A DNA stretch of 64,000 nucleotides from Pseudomonas sp. GV071 (GCF_003050835.1 NZ_QAOJ01000008.1:62001-126000), one strand, 5' to 3'. Counted from the first letter of the stretch, positions 8,949-18,864 are shown. The notes: generated from the letters alone by a model not told the origin. Program-made: numbers and translations.

Positions 8949-10637
8949 ATGCCTGCGCTACGTCGTAGGGCGCTGTTTTGCGCCTTGTTAGCTGTAACCC
9001 CCAGCGTATTTGCCGAACTGCCCGCCGACCGCGACCTGATTCGCGACCGCCAGGAGCGGGTGTTGCAAGAGCAGCAGAAACGCCTGGAAGAACTCCAGCA
9101 GTTGCCCGGCAAGAGCGTCGACTCGACGGCGCCGGCTGCCAATCCGCAGGGCCCGTGTTTCGCCATCCGCAGCATCAAACTGCAAGGCGTCACCCTGATC
9201 AGCCCGGCCCGTCAGGCCGAGCTGCTGCGCCCCTACGAGGGCCAATGCCTGGGCAGCAGCCAGCTCAACGAGCTGCTGAAAAGCATCACCCAGTACTACC
9301 TCGACCACGGCTACGTGACCTCCCGCGCCTACCTGCCGCAGCAGGACTTGGCCGACGGCGAGCTCGAGGTGTTGTTGGTGGAAGGGCAACTGGAAGGCCT
9401 CAACGACTCCGCCATCGCCAGCCCGCGCGAACTGGCCATGGCCTTTCCCGGCCATACCGGCGAGGTGCTCGATTTGCGTGAGCTGGAGCAGATGGTCGAC
9501 CAGCTCAACCGCCTGCAATCGCGCCCCGCGCAGTTGGAACTGGTGCCTGGCCAAGCCGTCGGCGGCAGCCGCGTGCAGCTGCAAGGCGAGCGCGGCAAGC
9601 CCTGGCAAGCCAACCTCAACCGCCACAACGATGGCCAGAGTTCCACGGGCGAGCAGCAGTGGGGCGCAGGTCTGGTCTGGGACAGCCCGCTGGGCCTTGC
9701 CGACCAACTGAGCCTGCGCGGCGGTGGCGACACCGTCAGTGACCACTGGAAACACTCGGCCAACCAGAGCCTCGGCTACAGCCTGCCCTACGGCTGGTGG
9801 ACCCTGAACTACAGCTACAGCCAGAGCTACTACCGTACCCAAAGCCAGGGTGCCGGTTTCACCTTCGGCTCCGATGGCGACAGCAAAACCCACAGCCTGC
9901 GCGCCGAGCGGGTGCTGCACCGCGACGACGTCAGCAAGACCGCCGCCAACCTCGGCATCAGCCACCTGCAAACCCGCAACTACCTGAACAACAACATCAT
10001 CGATGTCTCCAGCCAGCGCCTTACCGAAAGCCAACTGGGCTTCAACCATGGACGGCGCATCGGCAATGCCTTCGTCAACTTCGACCTCGGCTGGCAACAA
10101 GGCACCGGCGCCTTCGACGCCCAGGGCGATGGCGACCCGCACCACAGCCAGCCGGTGGCCCGTTACAACAAGTACAGCCTCACCGCCAGCTACCTGCAGC
10201 CCTTCACCCTGTGGAACGAAAACTTCAGCGTCGACAGCTTGGTCAACGGCCAGCGCAGCGAAGACGTGCTGTTCAGCCCGCAGCGCATCAGCCTTGGCGG
10301 CCTCAGTTCCGTGCGCGGGTTCAAGGAGCAATCGTTGTCTGGCGACAGCGGCGCCTACTGGCGTAACCAAGTGCGCTGGCGCCGGCCGGTGGCCTGGCAA
10401 GCCCTCAGCCCGTTTCTGCAGGAATACGGCGTGGCCCTGGCCTACGACCTCGGGGTGATTCACGGCAACGGCCACAACGGTGACCAGCACGGGCGTCTGT
10501 CCGGCAATGCCATCGAGTTCAGCACCCGTGGCCGCAACGTCGCCGCCAGCGTGACCTTCGCCCGCTCCCTGGAACGCCCGGACGCCATCGAGCGTCAGGA
10601 GCACCCGCTGTACTTCCGATTCGATCTGTTTTTCTAA
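8949..10637 (+). CDS. cdiB: two-partner secretion outer-membrane transporter (CdiB/FhaC/ShlB family)
   Basis: A 562-aa TpsB protein. It has a signal peptide (LFCALLAVTPSVFA), an N-terminal plug-helix-like charged stretch (QERVLQEQQKRLEELQQ), a POTRA domain (about residues 65-145, with YLDHGYVTSRAYLPQQ), and a C-terminal beta-barrel ending in an aromatic residue (LYFRFDLFF), as expected for BAM-dependent assembly. The loop-6 motif of the family appears as VRGF near residue 455. It exports the large TpsA protein encoded 47 bases downstream. The gene name is given for the family role, since the cdi designation is inferred from the effector and immunity context. Confidence 0.92.
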   Translation: MPALRRRALFCALLAVTPSVFAELPADRDLIRDRQERVLQEQQKRLEELQQLPGKSVDSTAPAANPQGPCFAIRSIKLQGVTLISPARQAELLRPYEGQCLGSSQLNELLKSITQYYLDHGYVTSRAYLPQQDLADGELEVLLVEGQLEGLNDSAIASPRELAMAFPGHTGEVLDLRELEQMVDQLNRLQSRPAQLELVPGQAVGGSRVQLQGERGKPWQANLNRHNDGQSSTGEQQWGAGLVWDSPLGLADQLSLRGGGDTVSDHWKHSANQSLGYSLPYGWWTLNYSYSQSYYRTQSQGAGFTFGSDGDSKTHSLRAERVLHRDDVSKTAANLGISHLQTRNYLNNNIIDVSSQRLTESQLGFNHGRRIGNAFVNFDLGWQQGTGAFDAQGDGDPHHSQPVARYNKYSLTASYLQPFTLWNENFSVDSLVNGQRSEDVLFSPQRISLGGLSSVRGFKEQSLSGDSGAYWRNQVRWRRPVAWQALSPFLQEYGVALAYDLGVIHGNGHNGDQHGRLSGNAIEFSTRGRNVAASVTFARSLERPDAIERQEHPLYFRFDLFF

Positions 10638-10684
10638 GCGCCTTTTCAACGATTTAGTGTCGCTGCCCGGCTGGAGTTTTATGC

Positions 10685-13600
10685 ATGGACGTTCGTAGCC
10701 CGTTTTTCCAAAACATCGCCTGCATTCTTGCCGGTGTGATGTTCCTCAACCCCATCGTCAGCACCGCCGCGGAGCTCACCGTGGACGCCGCAGCGGGCGG
10801 CAACACGCAATTGGGCAGCGCGCAGAACGGCGTGCCGGTGGTGAACATCGCCACCCCCAACGGCAGTGGTTTGTCCCACAACAAGTTCACCGACTACAAC
10901 GTCGGCCAGCAGGGGCTGATCCTCAACAACGGCACGGCCGCGTTCAACCAGACCCAGTTGGGCGGGGTGATCCTCGGCAACAGCAACCTCAACGGCCGCG
11001 CCGCCACGCTGATCCTCAACGAGGTCACCGGCGGCAACCAGAGCCAGCTCAAGGGCTACACCGAAGTTGCCGGGCAGGGCGCCCACGTGGTGGTGGCCAA
11101 CCCCCACGGCATCAGCTGCGACGGCTGCGGCTTTATCAATACGCCGCGCGCCACCCTCACCACAGGCACCCCGGTCATCGATGGCGGGCGCCTCGACCAT
11201 TTCGACGTCAACGGCGGCGCCATCAACATCGAAGGCGCCGGCCTCAATGCGACGAACATCAGCCAATTCGACCTGATCACCCGCAGCGCCACCCTCAACG
11301 CCGAACTTCAGGCCCAGCGCCTGAACATCATCGCCGGCCGCAACCAGGTCGACGCCACCACCCTGACGGCCACCGCCAAAGCCGACGACGGCAGCAGCAA
11401 ACCCTTGCTCGCCATCGACAGCTCGGCCCTCGGCGGCATGTACGCCGGCGCCATTCGCCTGGTCGGCACCGAAGCCGGGGTAGGGGTGAAACTGGCCGCC
11501 GACATGGCCGCCAGCGGTGGCGATATCAACATCGACGCCAACGGCAAACTCACCGTCGCCCGCGTGGCCAGCGCCGGCAGCGTGACCGCCAACGCCAAGC
11601 AGGTCGAACTGACCGACACCCTCTACGCCAGCAACACCGCCGGTTTCACCGCCGAGCAAATCGACATTGCCAGCAGCCTGGCCAGCGGCGCCAACCTGAC
11701 CCTCAACGGCGCCGTCATCAACAACAACGGCAGCATCGAGACAGGGGTAAAAACCGACGGCAGCGGCAACGCGGCTGCACTGCTCGACCTGCAGGGCGGC
11801 ACGCTGAACAACAACGGCAGCATCAGCTCCCAAGGCAGCCTGAACACCGACCTGCAACAGCTCAACAACCAGGGCAAAAAGGTGCTCGCCGTGGGCGATG
11901 CCACGGTAAACGCCGCCAGCATCGACAACCGTGGCGGCCAACTGGTCGCCCAGCAAACCCTGACCGTCACCGCCGACAACCTGAACAACCGCGCCGGCAC
12001 CATCGCCAGCAACAAAGCCCTGAGCCTGACCCTGGCCGATACCCTCAACAACAGCGCCGATGGCCTGCTGCTGAGCAAAGCCGCTGCCCTGACCCTGAGC
12101 GCTGCCACCCTCAATAACCAAGGCGGCACCGTACAGGCCGACGGCGGCGCAGTGACCGTTACCACCAGCGGCAGCCTCAACAACGATGGCGGCCGCATTG
12201 CCGCCACCCAGGCCGGGCAAACCGTCACCGCCGGCGCCATCAGCAACCAGGCCGGCAACCTGCTGGCCAGCACCACCCTCAAGGTCGACGCCGCCAGCCT
12301 CAACAACCAGGGCGGCTCGCTGGGCGCCAACCAGATCGACCTCGACCTGAGCGGCCACCTCAACAACGACAACGGTCTGCTCGAAGCCACCACCAACCTG
12401 CTGCTCAATGCCGACAGCCTGAGCAACAACGGCGGCAAACTGCGCGCCCTCGGCAGCAGCGGTGAAAGCCAGTTCGTGCTCGGCGGCCTGTTCAACAACG
12501 ATGGCGGCCTGGTCGAAGTCGGCAACAGCAAACTCAGCCTGACCAGCGCCAGCCTCAGCAACCAGCGCGGCAGCGTGCGCCACCTCGGCAATCAATTTGC
12601 CCTGGCCCTGGCCGACGTCGGCAACGCTGGCGGTAGCTTTGTCACCCAAGGCGAACTGAGCCTGGACGTCGCCAACTGGACCAACACCAGCCAACTGCAA
12701 GCGCAAAAAATCAGCCTTACCGTCGGCACCTTCACCCAAACCGCCAGCGGCAAATTGCTCTCCAAAGAAAGCATCACCGCCACCGGCGACACCTGGCAGA
12801 ACGACGGCAGCATCGAAACCGATGGCGATCTCAAGCTGACCCTCACCGGCGCCTACAGCGGCAACGGTGCCTTGCTCAGCCAGGGCGACCTGAGCGTGGT
12901 CGCCGCCAGCGTCGACACCGGTGTGGACGCGCAGTGGAAGGCCGGCGGTGCAGCCGACTTCAGCGTCGGCGGCAACCTGGTCAACCGCGGCAAAATCAGC
13001 GCCGCGCAAAGCCTGCTCGCCCGCGCCGCCAGCCTCAACAACTACGGCACCTTCGGCGCGGCCACCACCCTGCGCATCGAAGCCGCCAGCCTGCGCAACG
13101 ACGGCGGCCTGATTTTCAGCGGCAGCGACATGGCGCTGCGCACCGACAGCTTCACCAACCGCCTGGCCACCGTGTACAGCCTGGGCGCCTTGAGCATCGC
13201 CAAAAACGACCAGGACGAAGCCGCCACCCTGGTGGAAAACCGCTCCGGCACCCTCGAAAGCAGCGGCGACCTGAGCATTCACGCCACCGCCGTCAACAAC
13301 ATCCGCGACGTCCTTACCACCACCCAAAGCAAATACAGCGCGCGCATCGCCGAGCTGCCGTGCAGCCGCTACTACGGCGCCGGTGACTGCGACGGCAAAC
13401 GCAACGGCGTGTGGGAAATCGAAGAGTTCGACCGCCTGGCCGTCAGCGCCGACAGCACCGGGGCCTCCTTCCTCACCGCCGGCGGCAAGCTGGACGTGCG
13501 CGGCACCACCCTGACCAACCAGAGCAGTTCGATCAGCGCCGGCAGCGATCTCACCGTGCGCGTGGCCAACCTGCAGAACACCGGCATCGATCCTGGCGAG

Positions 13601-16600
13601 GTGCGTACCTACCGCGTGTTCCGCTCCGAACGCACCGAAAACATCGGCAGCTGGCAGCGCGAAGCCGAACAATTCACCGCCGCCTACTGGAACAAAAGCA
13701 GCGTCGACTCCAACAGCCTGACCGCCGCCCTCAACCACTTCATCGGCCGCACCGAGAAAGAGACCGAAAGTTTCCGCAGCATCACAGCCACCCCCAGCGG
13801 CGACCTCAGCTACTCCGGCATCATCCAGACTGCCGGCGCCGTCAACATCACCGCCCAGGCCGGCTTCGACAGCAGCGTGGTACGCCCGACCTTCGCCTAC
13901 GTCGCCGGCGGCAACACCGCCGACACCAGCGCCACCGGCAGCAACATCGCCACCAACATCAGCATCAACCCGCAACTGCCACCCGACAGCAGCCACCAAG
14001 CGGTAACCCTGCCAACCTTCAACCTGCCGCAAGGGCAGAACGGTCTGTTCCACGTCAACACCGACAGCAGCCACCCGTACCTGGTGGAAACCAACCCGGC
14101 GTTCGCCACCCTGCGTGGCTTCTTGAGCTCCGACTACCTGCTCAACATCATCGGCTACAACCAGGACCTCACCCAGCGCCGTCTCGGCGACGGCCTGTAC
14201 GAACAGCGCCTGGTGCAAGAAGCCATAGTCGCGCGCACCGGCAAACGTTTCCTCGATGGCCTGGCCTCGGACGAAGCCCAGTTCAAATACCTGATGGACA
14301 ACGCCATCGCCAGCAAAACGGCCCTCAACCTGGTGCCCGGCATTGCCCTAAGCGCCGAACAAGTGGCCGCACTGACCCACGACATCGTATGGATGCAGGA
14401 ACAGGACGTGAACGGTCAGAAAGTACTGGTGCCGGTGCTGTACCTCGCCCAAGCCAACGACCGCCTGGCCCCGACCGGCGCGCTCATTCAAGGCCGCGAC
14501 GTCGCCCTGATTTCCGGCAGCACCCTCAACAACAGCGGCACCCTACGCGCCAGCAACACCCTCAGCGTCAGCGCCAACAGCATCAACAACAGCGGCCTGA
14601 TGCAAAGCAACGAACGCCTGTCGCTACTGGCCACCGACAGCATCCGTAACGCCAAAGGCGGGATCATCGCCGGCAAAGACGTCAGCGCCATCGCCCTGAC
14701 CGGCGACATCGTCAACGAACGCAGCGTGACCACCCATGAGTCCGCCAAGAGGGGCTTCGAGCGACGGGAAGACTTTGTTGATAGCGCGGCGGGGATTGAA
14801 GCCAGCAATGGGCTGACGCTGTCGGCTGGGCGCGACATCGTCAACCAGGGCGGGAATCTGAAGGCTGGTGGCAATGCCGAACTTAGCGCTGGGCGGGATC
14901 TGTTGGTTGTTAGCCAGAGTGAGAGGGATGTTGCCAATAACAGCAATCGCAAGGGGTATAGCAACAGAGATCAAGCTACCCAATACAGCGCTGGCATTGA
15001 GGTCGGTGGCGACCTGAGCGCTAAAGCCGGCCGTGATTTGGCCATCGTTGGCAGCACCGTTAAAGCTGGAGGTGATGTGGCGTTGCAGGCAGTGGGCGAT
15101 GTGACCATCGCTTCTGCGGCAAACGAAAACCACCTGGATGCCTACCGCAAGAGCGGCGGCAAAAAGGTCACTCGCAAAGAGGACCATGTACAGCAGGTTT
15201 CTAGCGTTATTGAAGCGGGTGGTGATCTGAAGATCGCTGCAGGTAACAACCTAGTCGTCAGCGCTAGCGACCTGAAAGCCGTTAATGAAGCTTACTTATA
15301 TGCGAGCAACCAGCTAGCGGTGCTCAGCGCGGAAAACTCGGATTACAGCCTCTATGACAAGAAGGCCAAGGGCTCCTGGGGAACCAAGGAAGCCAAGCGA
15401 GATGAAGTCACCGATATCAAAAATATCGGTTCCAGTATCACCACCGGTGGTGACCTCACCCTGGAAAGTGGCAGCGACCAGCTTTATCGCAAAGCCAAGC
15501 TGGACAGCGGTGGTGACTTAGTTCTCGACAGTGGCGGCGCCATTTCTTTCGAGGCTGTCAAAGACAAACATCAGGAAAGCCACGAGGAAAGCAGCAGTAG
15601 CTGGGTTTGGACCAGCATGGAAAACAAGGGCAAGGTTGATGAAACCCTGCGCCAGAGCCAGCTTTCCGCCAAGGGCGAAGTACTGATCAAAGCCGTCGAA
15701 GGGCTACATATCGACGTTAGGCAGATCAACAAAGAAACGGTCAGCCAATCCATCGACGCGATGGTCAAAGCCGACCCGAGCATGGCCTGGCTAAAAGAAG
15801 CAGAGGCACGCGGCGACGTCGATTGGCGTCAGGTCAAAGAGCTCCACGACAGGTGGAGCGACAGCCACTCCGGCCTGGGCGGGCCGGCGATGATCATCAT
15901 CATAATCATCGTGACCTACTTCACCGCAGGCGCAGCGTCTGGCTTGGTCGGCTCTGCCGCCGGCGCAACTGCAGGTTCAGGTACTGCCATGGCCGCGGCC
16001 GGTACAGCAAGCGCATCTGCCGTAGCCGGTGGCGCGGCTGTGGGCTCCACAGTGGCCGCAGGTTGGGCCAACGTCGCCGCAACCGCAATGCTGACGTCTG
16101 CCGCCGGCACCGCCACCGTAAGCACCATCAACAACAAAGGCAACGTGGGTAGCGCGCTGAAAGAGACGTTCAGCAGCGACAACCTGAAAAACTACATGGT
16201 CGCTGGCGCAACTGCAGGCCTTACCGCAGGGGTTTACAACGAGTGGACAAGTACTCAGACGGGGCCGGCTCCGGCAGCGACTAACGCCACCAATGGGGCT
16301 ATGGCTAATTCGGGGGCGGTCACCGTTTCTAACACTGCTGGTGGTTTGAGCAGTTTGCAGGGCGTGGGCCAGTTCGCCGCGAACCAGGCTCTGCAGAACA
16401 CCACGTCAGCAGTACTTAACAAAGCTCTGGGCCGTGACGGAAGCTTGGGGGATGCGCTGCAAACGTCCTTAGCCAGTACCTTTGCCGCCGCAGGTTTTAA
16501 CCTGATCGGCGACATGACTGCGGCGGATAAATGGGACCTAAAAAACGGAAGCCCGGCGAAGATCGCTCTGCATGCCGTAATGGGCGGTTTAGCAGCAGAG

Positions 16601-17647
16601 GCTGCGGGCGGGGACTTCAAAACTGGCGCGTTGGCTGCTGGTGTTAACGAGGCAGTGGTGGATGCCCTGGCGAAGCAGTATGTCCAGATGGATCCTGAGC
16701 AAAAGAAAAGCTTGCTGGTAATGAACTCTCAAATAATTGGGGTTCTTACAGCAACGGCACAGGGGGGCGATGTCAACGAGGTGCAGACTGCCGCGTGGGT
16801 TGCAAAGAATGCGACGGAATACAACTTAACGGCCCATTGGAATGAATTCGAGGAGCAATATGACGCCTGTAAGAAAGACGCTTCGGGGGCAGGATGCGCT
16901 ACCGTTCTCAAAGTCGCCGGAGTCTCCAGCCAATCATTGGGCAACGTGGCCCTTAACAAAGATGCCAATGGTGTCATAGTCAGCTACACGTTGCTGGATG
17001 ATGCAGGCAAGCCCTGGATGATAATGGAGCCTACGGAGTACAAGATGTATGTCGCTGCTGCTCCGGCCATTCAGGAGGGTTATAAAACCGCTCCCCAATG
17101 GCAGCTTAATTATTCATCTGTACTTCTTTACGCACACCACGGAGACACCGAAAAAGCCCTCGAGAATTATGTTTTCATGCTTAATGATCCAGGTTATCAA
17201 CAGGAAGTTATCCTAGGCTTGGCGCTGGCGGGGATGGGAGGGATAGCGGGGGGAGTAAGAGGAGCGTCAGGTTCGGCTTTGATGAAGGAGGAGCTGATCT
17301 CGAGTTTGCCTGCAGGCACTAAAATCACGCCAGGAAATGTGGTTGATATCCGAAAGTTACCGGATGGTCGAACCGTGTGGTTGGAGGAGGGTACGGATGC
17401 TGCTGGGTTGCAACATATCTATAAGCGGCATGAAATCGATTTTGTCAATAAAGGCATCTCACGAGATGACATTCCAAATGTGGTTATGAACGCTCTTGAG
17501 CATGGAACAGTGGTCGGCACCAATGGTTCGGCGAACGTGTATCGCCTCACATACAACGGTGTTGAACAAAATATTGCAATTGGTGTTAGCTCTAACGGAT
17601 TTGTGGTTCGAGCTAACCCGGTTAGTTCTTGGAAGCCTTTACCATGA
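10685..17647 (+). CDS. cdiA: CdiA-like filamentous haemagglutinin/contact-dependent toxin
   Basis: A 2320-aa secreted TpsA exoprotein. It has a signal sequence (IACILAGVMFLNPIVSTAA), then a TPS secretion domain (about 30-300) with the classical segment NPHGISCDGCGF and INTPRATLTTG, then haemagglutinin beta-helix repeats with recurring NNQGG/LNN blocks (about 300-900), a second repeat block, and a hydrophobic/Gly-Ala region (GPAMIIIIIIVTYFTAG, about residue 1732) leading into a DUF637-like pretoxin. The variable C-terminus begins near AWVAKNATEYN (about residue 2038), which takes the place of the VENN boundary. The last 100 residues hold HIYKRH and end NPVSSWKPLP. The HxxxRH motif suggests a BECR-fold nuclease, unproven. 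Codons become AT-rich towards the toxin end. The stop overlaps the immunity start (ATGA). Confidence 0.92.
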   Translation: MDVRSPFFQNIACILAGVMFLNPIVSTAAELTVDAAAGGNTQLGSAQNGVPVVNIATPNGSGLSHNKFTDYNVGQQGLILNNGTAAFNQTQLGGVILGNSNLNGRAATLILNEVTGGNQSQLKGYTEVAGQGAHVVVANPHGISCDGCGFINTPRATLTTGTPVIDGGRLDHFDVNGGAINIEGAGLNATNISQFDLITRSATLNAELQAQRLNIIAGRNQVDATTLTATAKADDGSSKPLLAIDSSALGGMYAGAIRLVGTEAGVGVKLAADMAASGGDINIDANGKLTVARVASAGSVTANAKQVELTDTLYASNTAGFTAEQIDIASSLASGANLTLNGAVINNNGSIETGVKTDGSGNAAALLDLQGGTLNNNGSISSQGSLNTDLQQLNNQGKKVLAVGDATVNAASIDNRGGQLVAQQTLTVTADNLNNRAGTIASNKALSLTLADTLNNSADGLLLSKAAALTLSAATLNNQGGTVQADGGAVTVTTSGSLNNDGGRIAATQAGQTVTAGAISNQAGNLLASTTLKVDAASLNNQGGSLGANQIDLDLSGHLNNDNGLLEATTNLLLNADSLSNNGGKLRALGSSGESQFVLGGLFNNDGGLVEVGNSKLSLTSASLSNQRGSVRHLGNQFALALADVGNAGGSFVTQGELSLDVANWTNTSQLQAQKISLTVGTFTQTASGKLLSKESITATGDTWQNDGSIETDGDLKLTLTGAYSGNGALLSQGDLSVVAASVDTGVDAQWKAGGAADFSVGGNLVNRGKISAAQSLLARAASLNNYGTFGAATTLRIEAASLRNDGGLIFSGSDMALRTDSFTNRLATVYSLGALSIAKNDQDEAATLVENRSGTLESSGDLSIHATAVNNIRDVLTTTQSKYSARIAELPCSRYYGAGDCDGKRNGVWEIEEFDRLAVSADSTGASFLTAGGKLDVRGTTLTNQSSSISAGSDLTVRVANLQNTGIDPGEVRTYRVFRSERTENIGSWQREAEQFTAAYWNKSSVDSNSLTAALNHFIGRTEKETESFRSITATPSGDLSYSGIIQTAGAVNITAQAGFDSSVVRPTFAYVAGGNTADTSATGSNIATNISINPQLPPDSSHQAVTLPTFNLPQGQNGLFHVNTDSSHPYLVETNPAFATLRGFLSSDYLLNIIGYNQDLTQRRLGDGLYEQRLVQEAIVARTGKRFLDGLASDEAQFKYLMDNAIASKTALNLVPGIALSAEQVAALTHDIVWMQEQDVNGQKVLVPVLYLAQANDRLAPTGALIQGRDVALISGSTLNNSGTLRASNTLSVSANSINNSGLMQSNERLSLLATDSIRNAKGGIIAGKDVSAIALTGDIVNERSVTTHESAKRGFERREDFVDSAAGIEASNGLTLSAGRDIVNQGGNLKAGGNAELSAGRDLLVVSQSERDVANNSNRKGYSNRDQATQYSAGIEVGGDLSAKAGRDLAIVGSTVKAGGDVALQAVGDVTIASAANENHLDAYRKSGGKKVTRKEDHVQQVSSVIEAGGDLKIAAGNNLVVSASDLKAVNEAYLYASNQLAVLSAENSDYSLYDKKAKGSWGTKEAKRDEVTDIKNIGSSITTGGDLTLESGSDQLYRKAKLDSGGDLVLDSGGAISFEAVKDKHQESHEESSSSWVWTSMENKGKVDETLRQSQLSAKGEVLIKAVEGLHIDVRQINKETVSQSIDAMVKADPSMAWLKEAEARGDVDWRQVKELHDRWSDSHSGLGGPAMIIIIIIVTYFTAGAASGLVGSAAGATAGSGTAMAAAGTASASAVAGGAAVGSTVAAGWANVAATAMLTSAAGTATVSTINNKGNVGSALKETFSSDNLKNYMVAGATAGLTAGVYNEWTSTQTGPAPAATNATNGAMANSGAVTVSNTAGGLSSLQGVGQFAANQALQNTTSAVLNKALGRDGSLGDALQTSLASTFAAAGFNLIGDMTAADKWDLKNGSPAKIALHAVMGGLAAEAAGGDFKTGALAAGVNEAVVDALAKQYVQMDPEQKKSLLVMNSQIIGVLTATAQGGDVNEVQTAAWVAKNATEYNLTAHWNEFEEQYDACKKDASGAGCATVLKVAGVSSQSLGNVALNKDANGVIVSYTLLDDAGKPWMIMEPTEYKMYVAAAPAIQEGYKTAPQWQLNYSSVLLYAHHGDTEKALENYVFMLNDPGYQQEVILGLALAGMGGIAGGVRGASGSALMKEELISSLPAGTKITPGNVVDIRKLPDGRTVWLEEGTDAAGLQHIYKRHEIDFVNKGISRDDIPNVVMNALEHGTVVGTNGSANVYRLTYNGVEQNIAIGVSSNGFVVRANPVSSWKPLP

Positions 17648-17934
17648 TTAAACTAAATCTAGTCAGAGAATACTTAGCAGGGCCGATATTTTGCCCGGAT
17701 ATAGATAGAATGGGGCACGTGGATATAGACGATTTACCCATCTCTCAGAAGCTTAGGGTGCGAGTCGGTAAATGGGATAGCGTATATCAAGCAACTTTTA
17801 ATAGTGACTATCCTCCCGAGTCTGGTTTTTCTACGGCAGAGGCTGAACTTCAGCATGTCGCCGAGGGGCAACAGTTAGCCATAATGATGCAGCAAGAACT
17901 TGAAAGTGGTTACATCGTCGAATACTGTCCATAA
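17644..17934 (+). CDS. cdiI: cognate CDI immunity protein
   Basis: A 96-aa acidic soluble protein whose ATG overlaps the toxin stop by 4 bases (ATGA), the usual layout of a toxin and immunity pair with translational coupling. It should bind and block the C-terminal toxin domain in the cytoplasm of the producer. The open frame extends five codons upstream from a TTG, but the overlapping ATG is the natural start. I do not recognise the family. AT-rich codon use matches the toxin tail and differs from the rest of cdiA. Confidence 0.8.
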   Translation: MIKLNLVREYLAGPIFCPDIDRMGHVDIDDLPISQKLRVRVGKWDSVYQATFNSDYPPESGFSTAEAELQHVAEGQQLAIMMQQELESGYIVEYCP

Positions 17935-18049
17935 AGAACGAAAAGGAAGATTGGGAGCAACATGTTAAAGGTATGAATCCTGGCGGGTTTTCCATATCTG
18001 AGAAGTTGAAGGGGCTGAGCGTAAAAAGGGGACGGATTTATTAAACAGC
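17935..18049 (+). pseudogene. open coding fragment after cdiI, origin unknown
   Basis: One frame across this stretch reads KEDWEQHVKGMNPGGFSIS followed by EKLKGL and runs into the first palindrome half, which supplies its stop. It has no start codon of its own near a ribosome site. It could be the tail of a displaced toxin or immunity gene, or a chance open frame. Confidence 0.3.
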
Positions 18050-18250
18050 GTAAAAAGGGGGCGGATTTATTAAACGACTCTAATTTTTTGCAGTCGGCAA
18101 CGCTCGAGGAGGAGCTCGAAAATGCCTAGAGTGGCAAGGGTGGTTCTGGCGAACTACCGTAAAAAGGGGACAGGTTTATTAAACGACTCTAATTTTTTGC
18201 AGTCGGCAAAGCGAAAAGGGGACAGATCTGTCCCCTTTTTTTCTTTGTCC
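18020..18250. repeat. cluster of partial palindrome halves and RAYT-associated repeats
   Basis: Contains four left-half copies of the island palindrome (about 18022, 18051, 18160, 18213). Two of them lead into the variant continuation aaacgactctaattttttgc that also precedes the full RAYT at 24493. A right half follows the last one. The nested copies indicate repeated insertion or recombination at one spot. Confidence 0.75.
18122..18160 (+). pseudogene. 5' fragment of a RAYT transposase gene
   Basis: The ATG and first 12 codons (MPRVARVVLANY) together with about 70 bases upstream (including the ribosome site GGAGGAGCTCGAAA) are nearly identical to the start of the intact RAYT at 24493. The gene is then cut by another palindrome half. 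The reading frame happens to stay open through the repeat into the next toxin tail. Confidence 0.8.
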
Positions 18251-18256
18251 CCTTTT

Positions 18257-18355
18257 TTTCTTGAATGGATTGTTGATGAAGGGAATGTAACTCATCGACG
18301 CTTTATTCCGGGCGGGAAAGTTACGGGGCTGCCTAACCAGGTTCCCAAAAAATAG
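18257..18355 (+). pseudogene. toxin C-terminal tail, module 1
   Basis: In-frame remnant reading LEWIVDEGNVTHRRFIPGG then KVTGLPNQVPKK and a stop 10 bases before the next immunity start. The VTHRRFIPGG..TG.PNQ pattern is of the kind found at the ends of secreted polymorphic toxins. The rest of the toxin is missing and is replaced by palindrome sequence. Confidence 0.6.
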
Positions 18356-18365
18356 GAGGAAAATA

Positions 18366-18812
18366 ATGTCTCCGTTCAAGACATTGATTGAATTGGGGTT
18401 GATGAGCTGGTCGACGGCTGTTTTGGGGTTTAGAAGAGGGTGGGTAGAAAGAAATGAAATTTTTGATTACGCTATCAGTCAGCTTGCGAGCGACGATAAT
18501 ACTGAAAACATGGATGTTGCTGTTATTGCTGGTGGGGAATATCTAAGTAATGAAGAACTCCTCGGGTTGATGTTAAAGCAGGCAGGAACATCAGATGATA
18601 TTTCTGGGTTGGATAAGTGGAGGCTAGCTTTTTTATTAAATGTTGAAATGTCAGGCGGCTCCGACGAAGATAAGGTGAGTCGACTTCAGGAGATCTATGC
18701 GGGTTTCGACTATCCAGAAGATATGACTTCGTGCAGTATATATTCTAAAGGTAATGAATCTCCGCTTGTGGCGATGCATAATCTTGTTAAAGCGTTAAGG
18801 GGGCGGTTTTGA
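18366..18812 (+). CDS. orphan immunity protein, DUF2247-like
   Basis: A 148-aa acidic soluble protein with AGGAGG 7 bases before its ATG. The pattern (LGLMSWSTAVLGFRRGWV, YLSNEELLGLMLKQAG) resembles the DUF2247 family found as immunity proteins in polymorphic toxin loci; this is recall of the family, not a search. It follows a toxin tail directly, which supports an immunity role. The full cognate toxin is not in the window. Confidence 0.65.
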   Translation: MSPFKTLIELGLMSWSTAVLGFRRGWVERNEIFDYAISQLASDDNTENMDVAVIAGGEYLSNEELLGLMLKQAGTSDDISGLDKWRLAFLLNVEMSGGSDEDKVSRLQEIYAGFDYPEDMTSCSIYSKGNESPLVAMHNLVKALRGRF

Positions 18813-18864
18813 ATGGCACTTACTTAACCGCCTTCGGATGCTGATTCTTCCTAACTTCGGAGCG

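Noticed and set aside
10679..14218. Open frame of 1179 codons on the strand opposite cdiA
   Set aside because: It mirrors the repetitive, GC-rich third-position pattern of cdiA, has a composition of mostly Gly, Ala, Val and Gln, and no ribosome site or domain. It is a shadow of the real gene.
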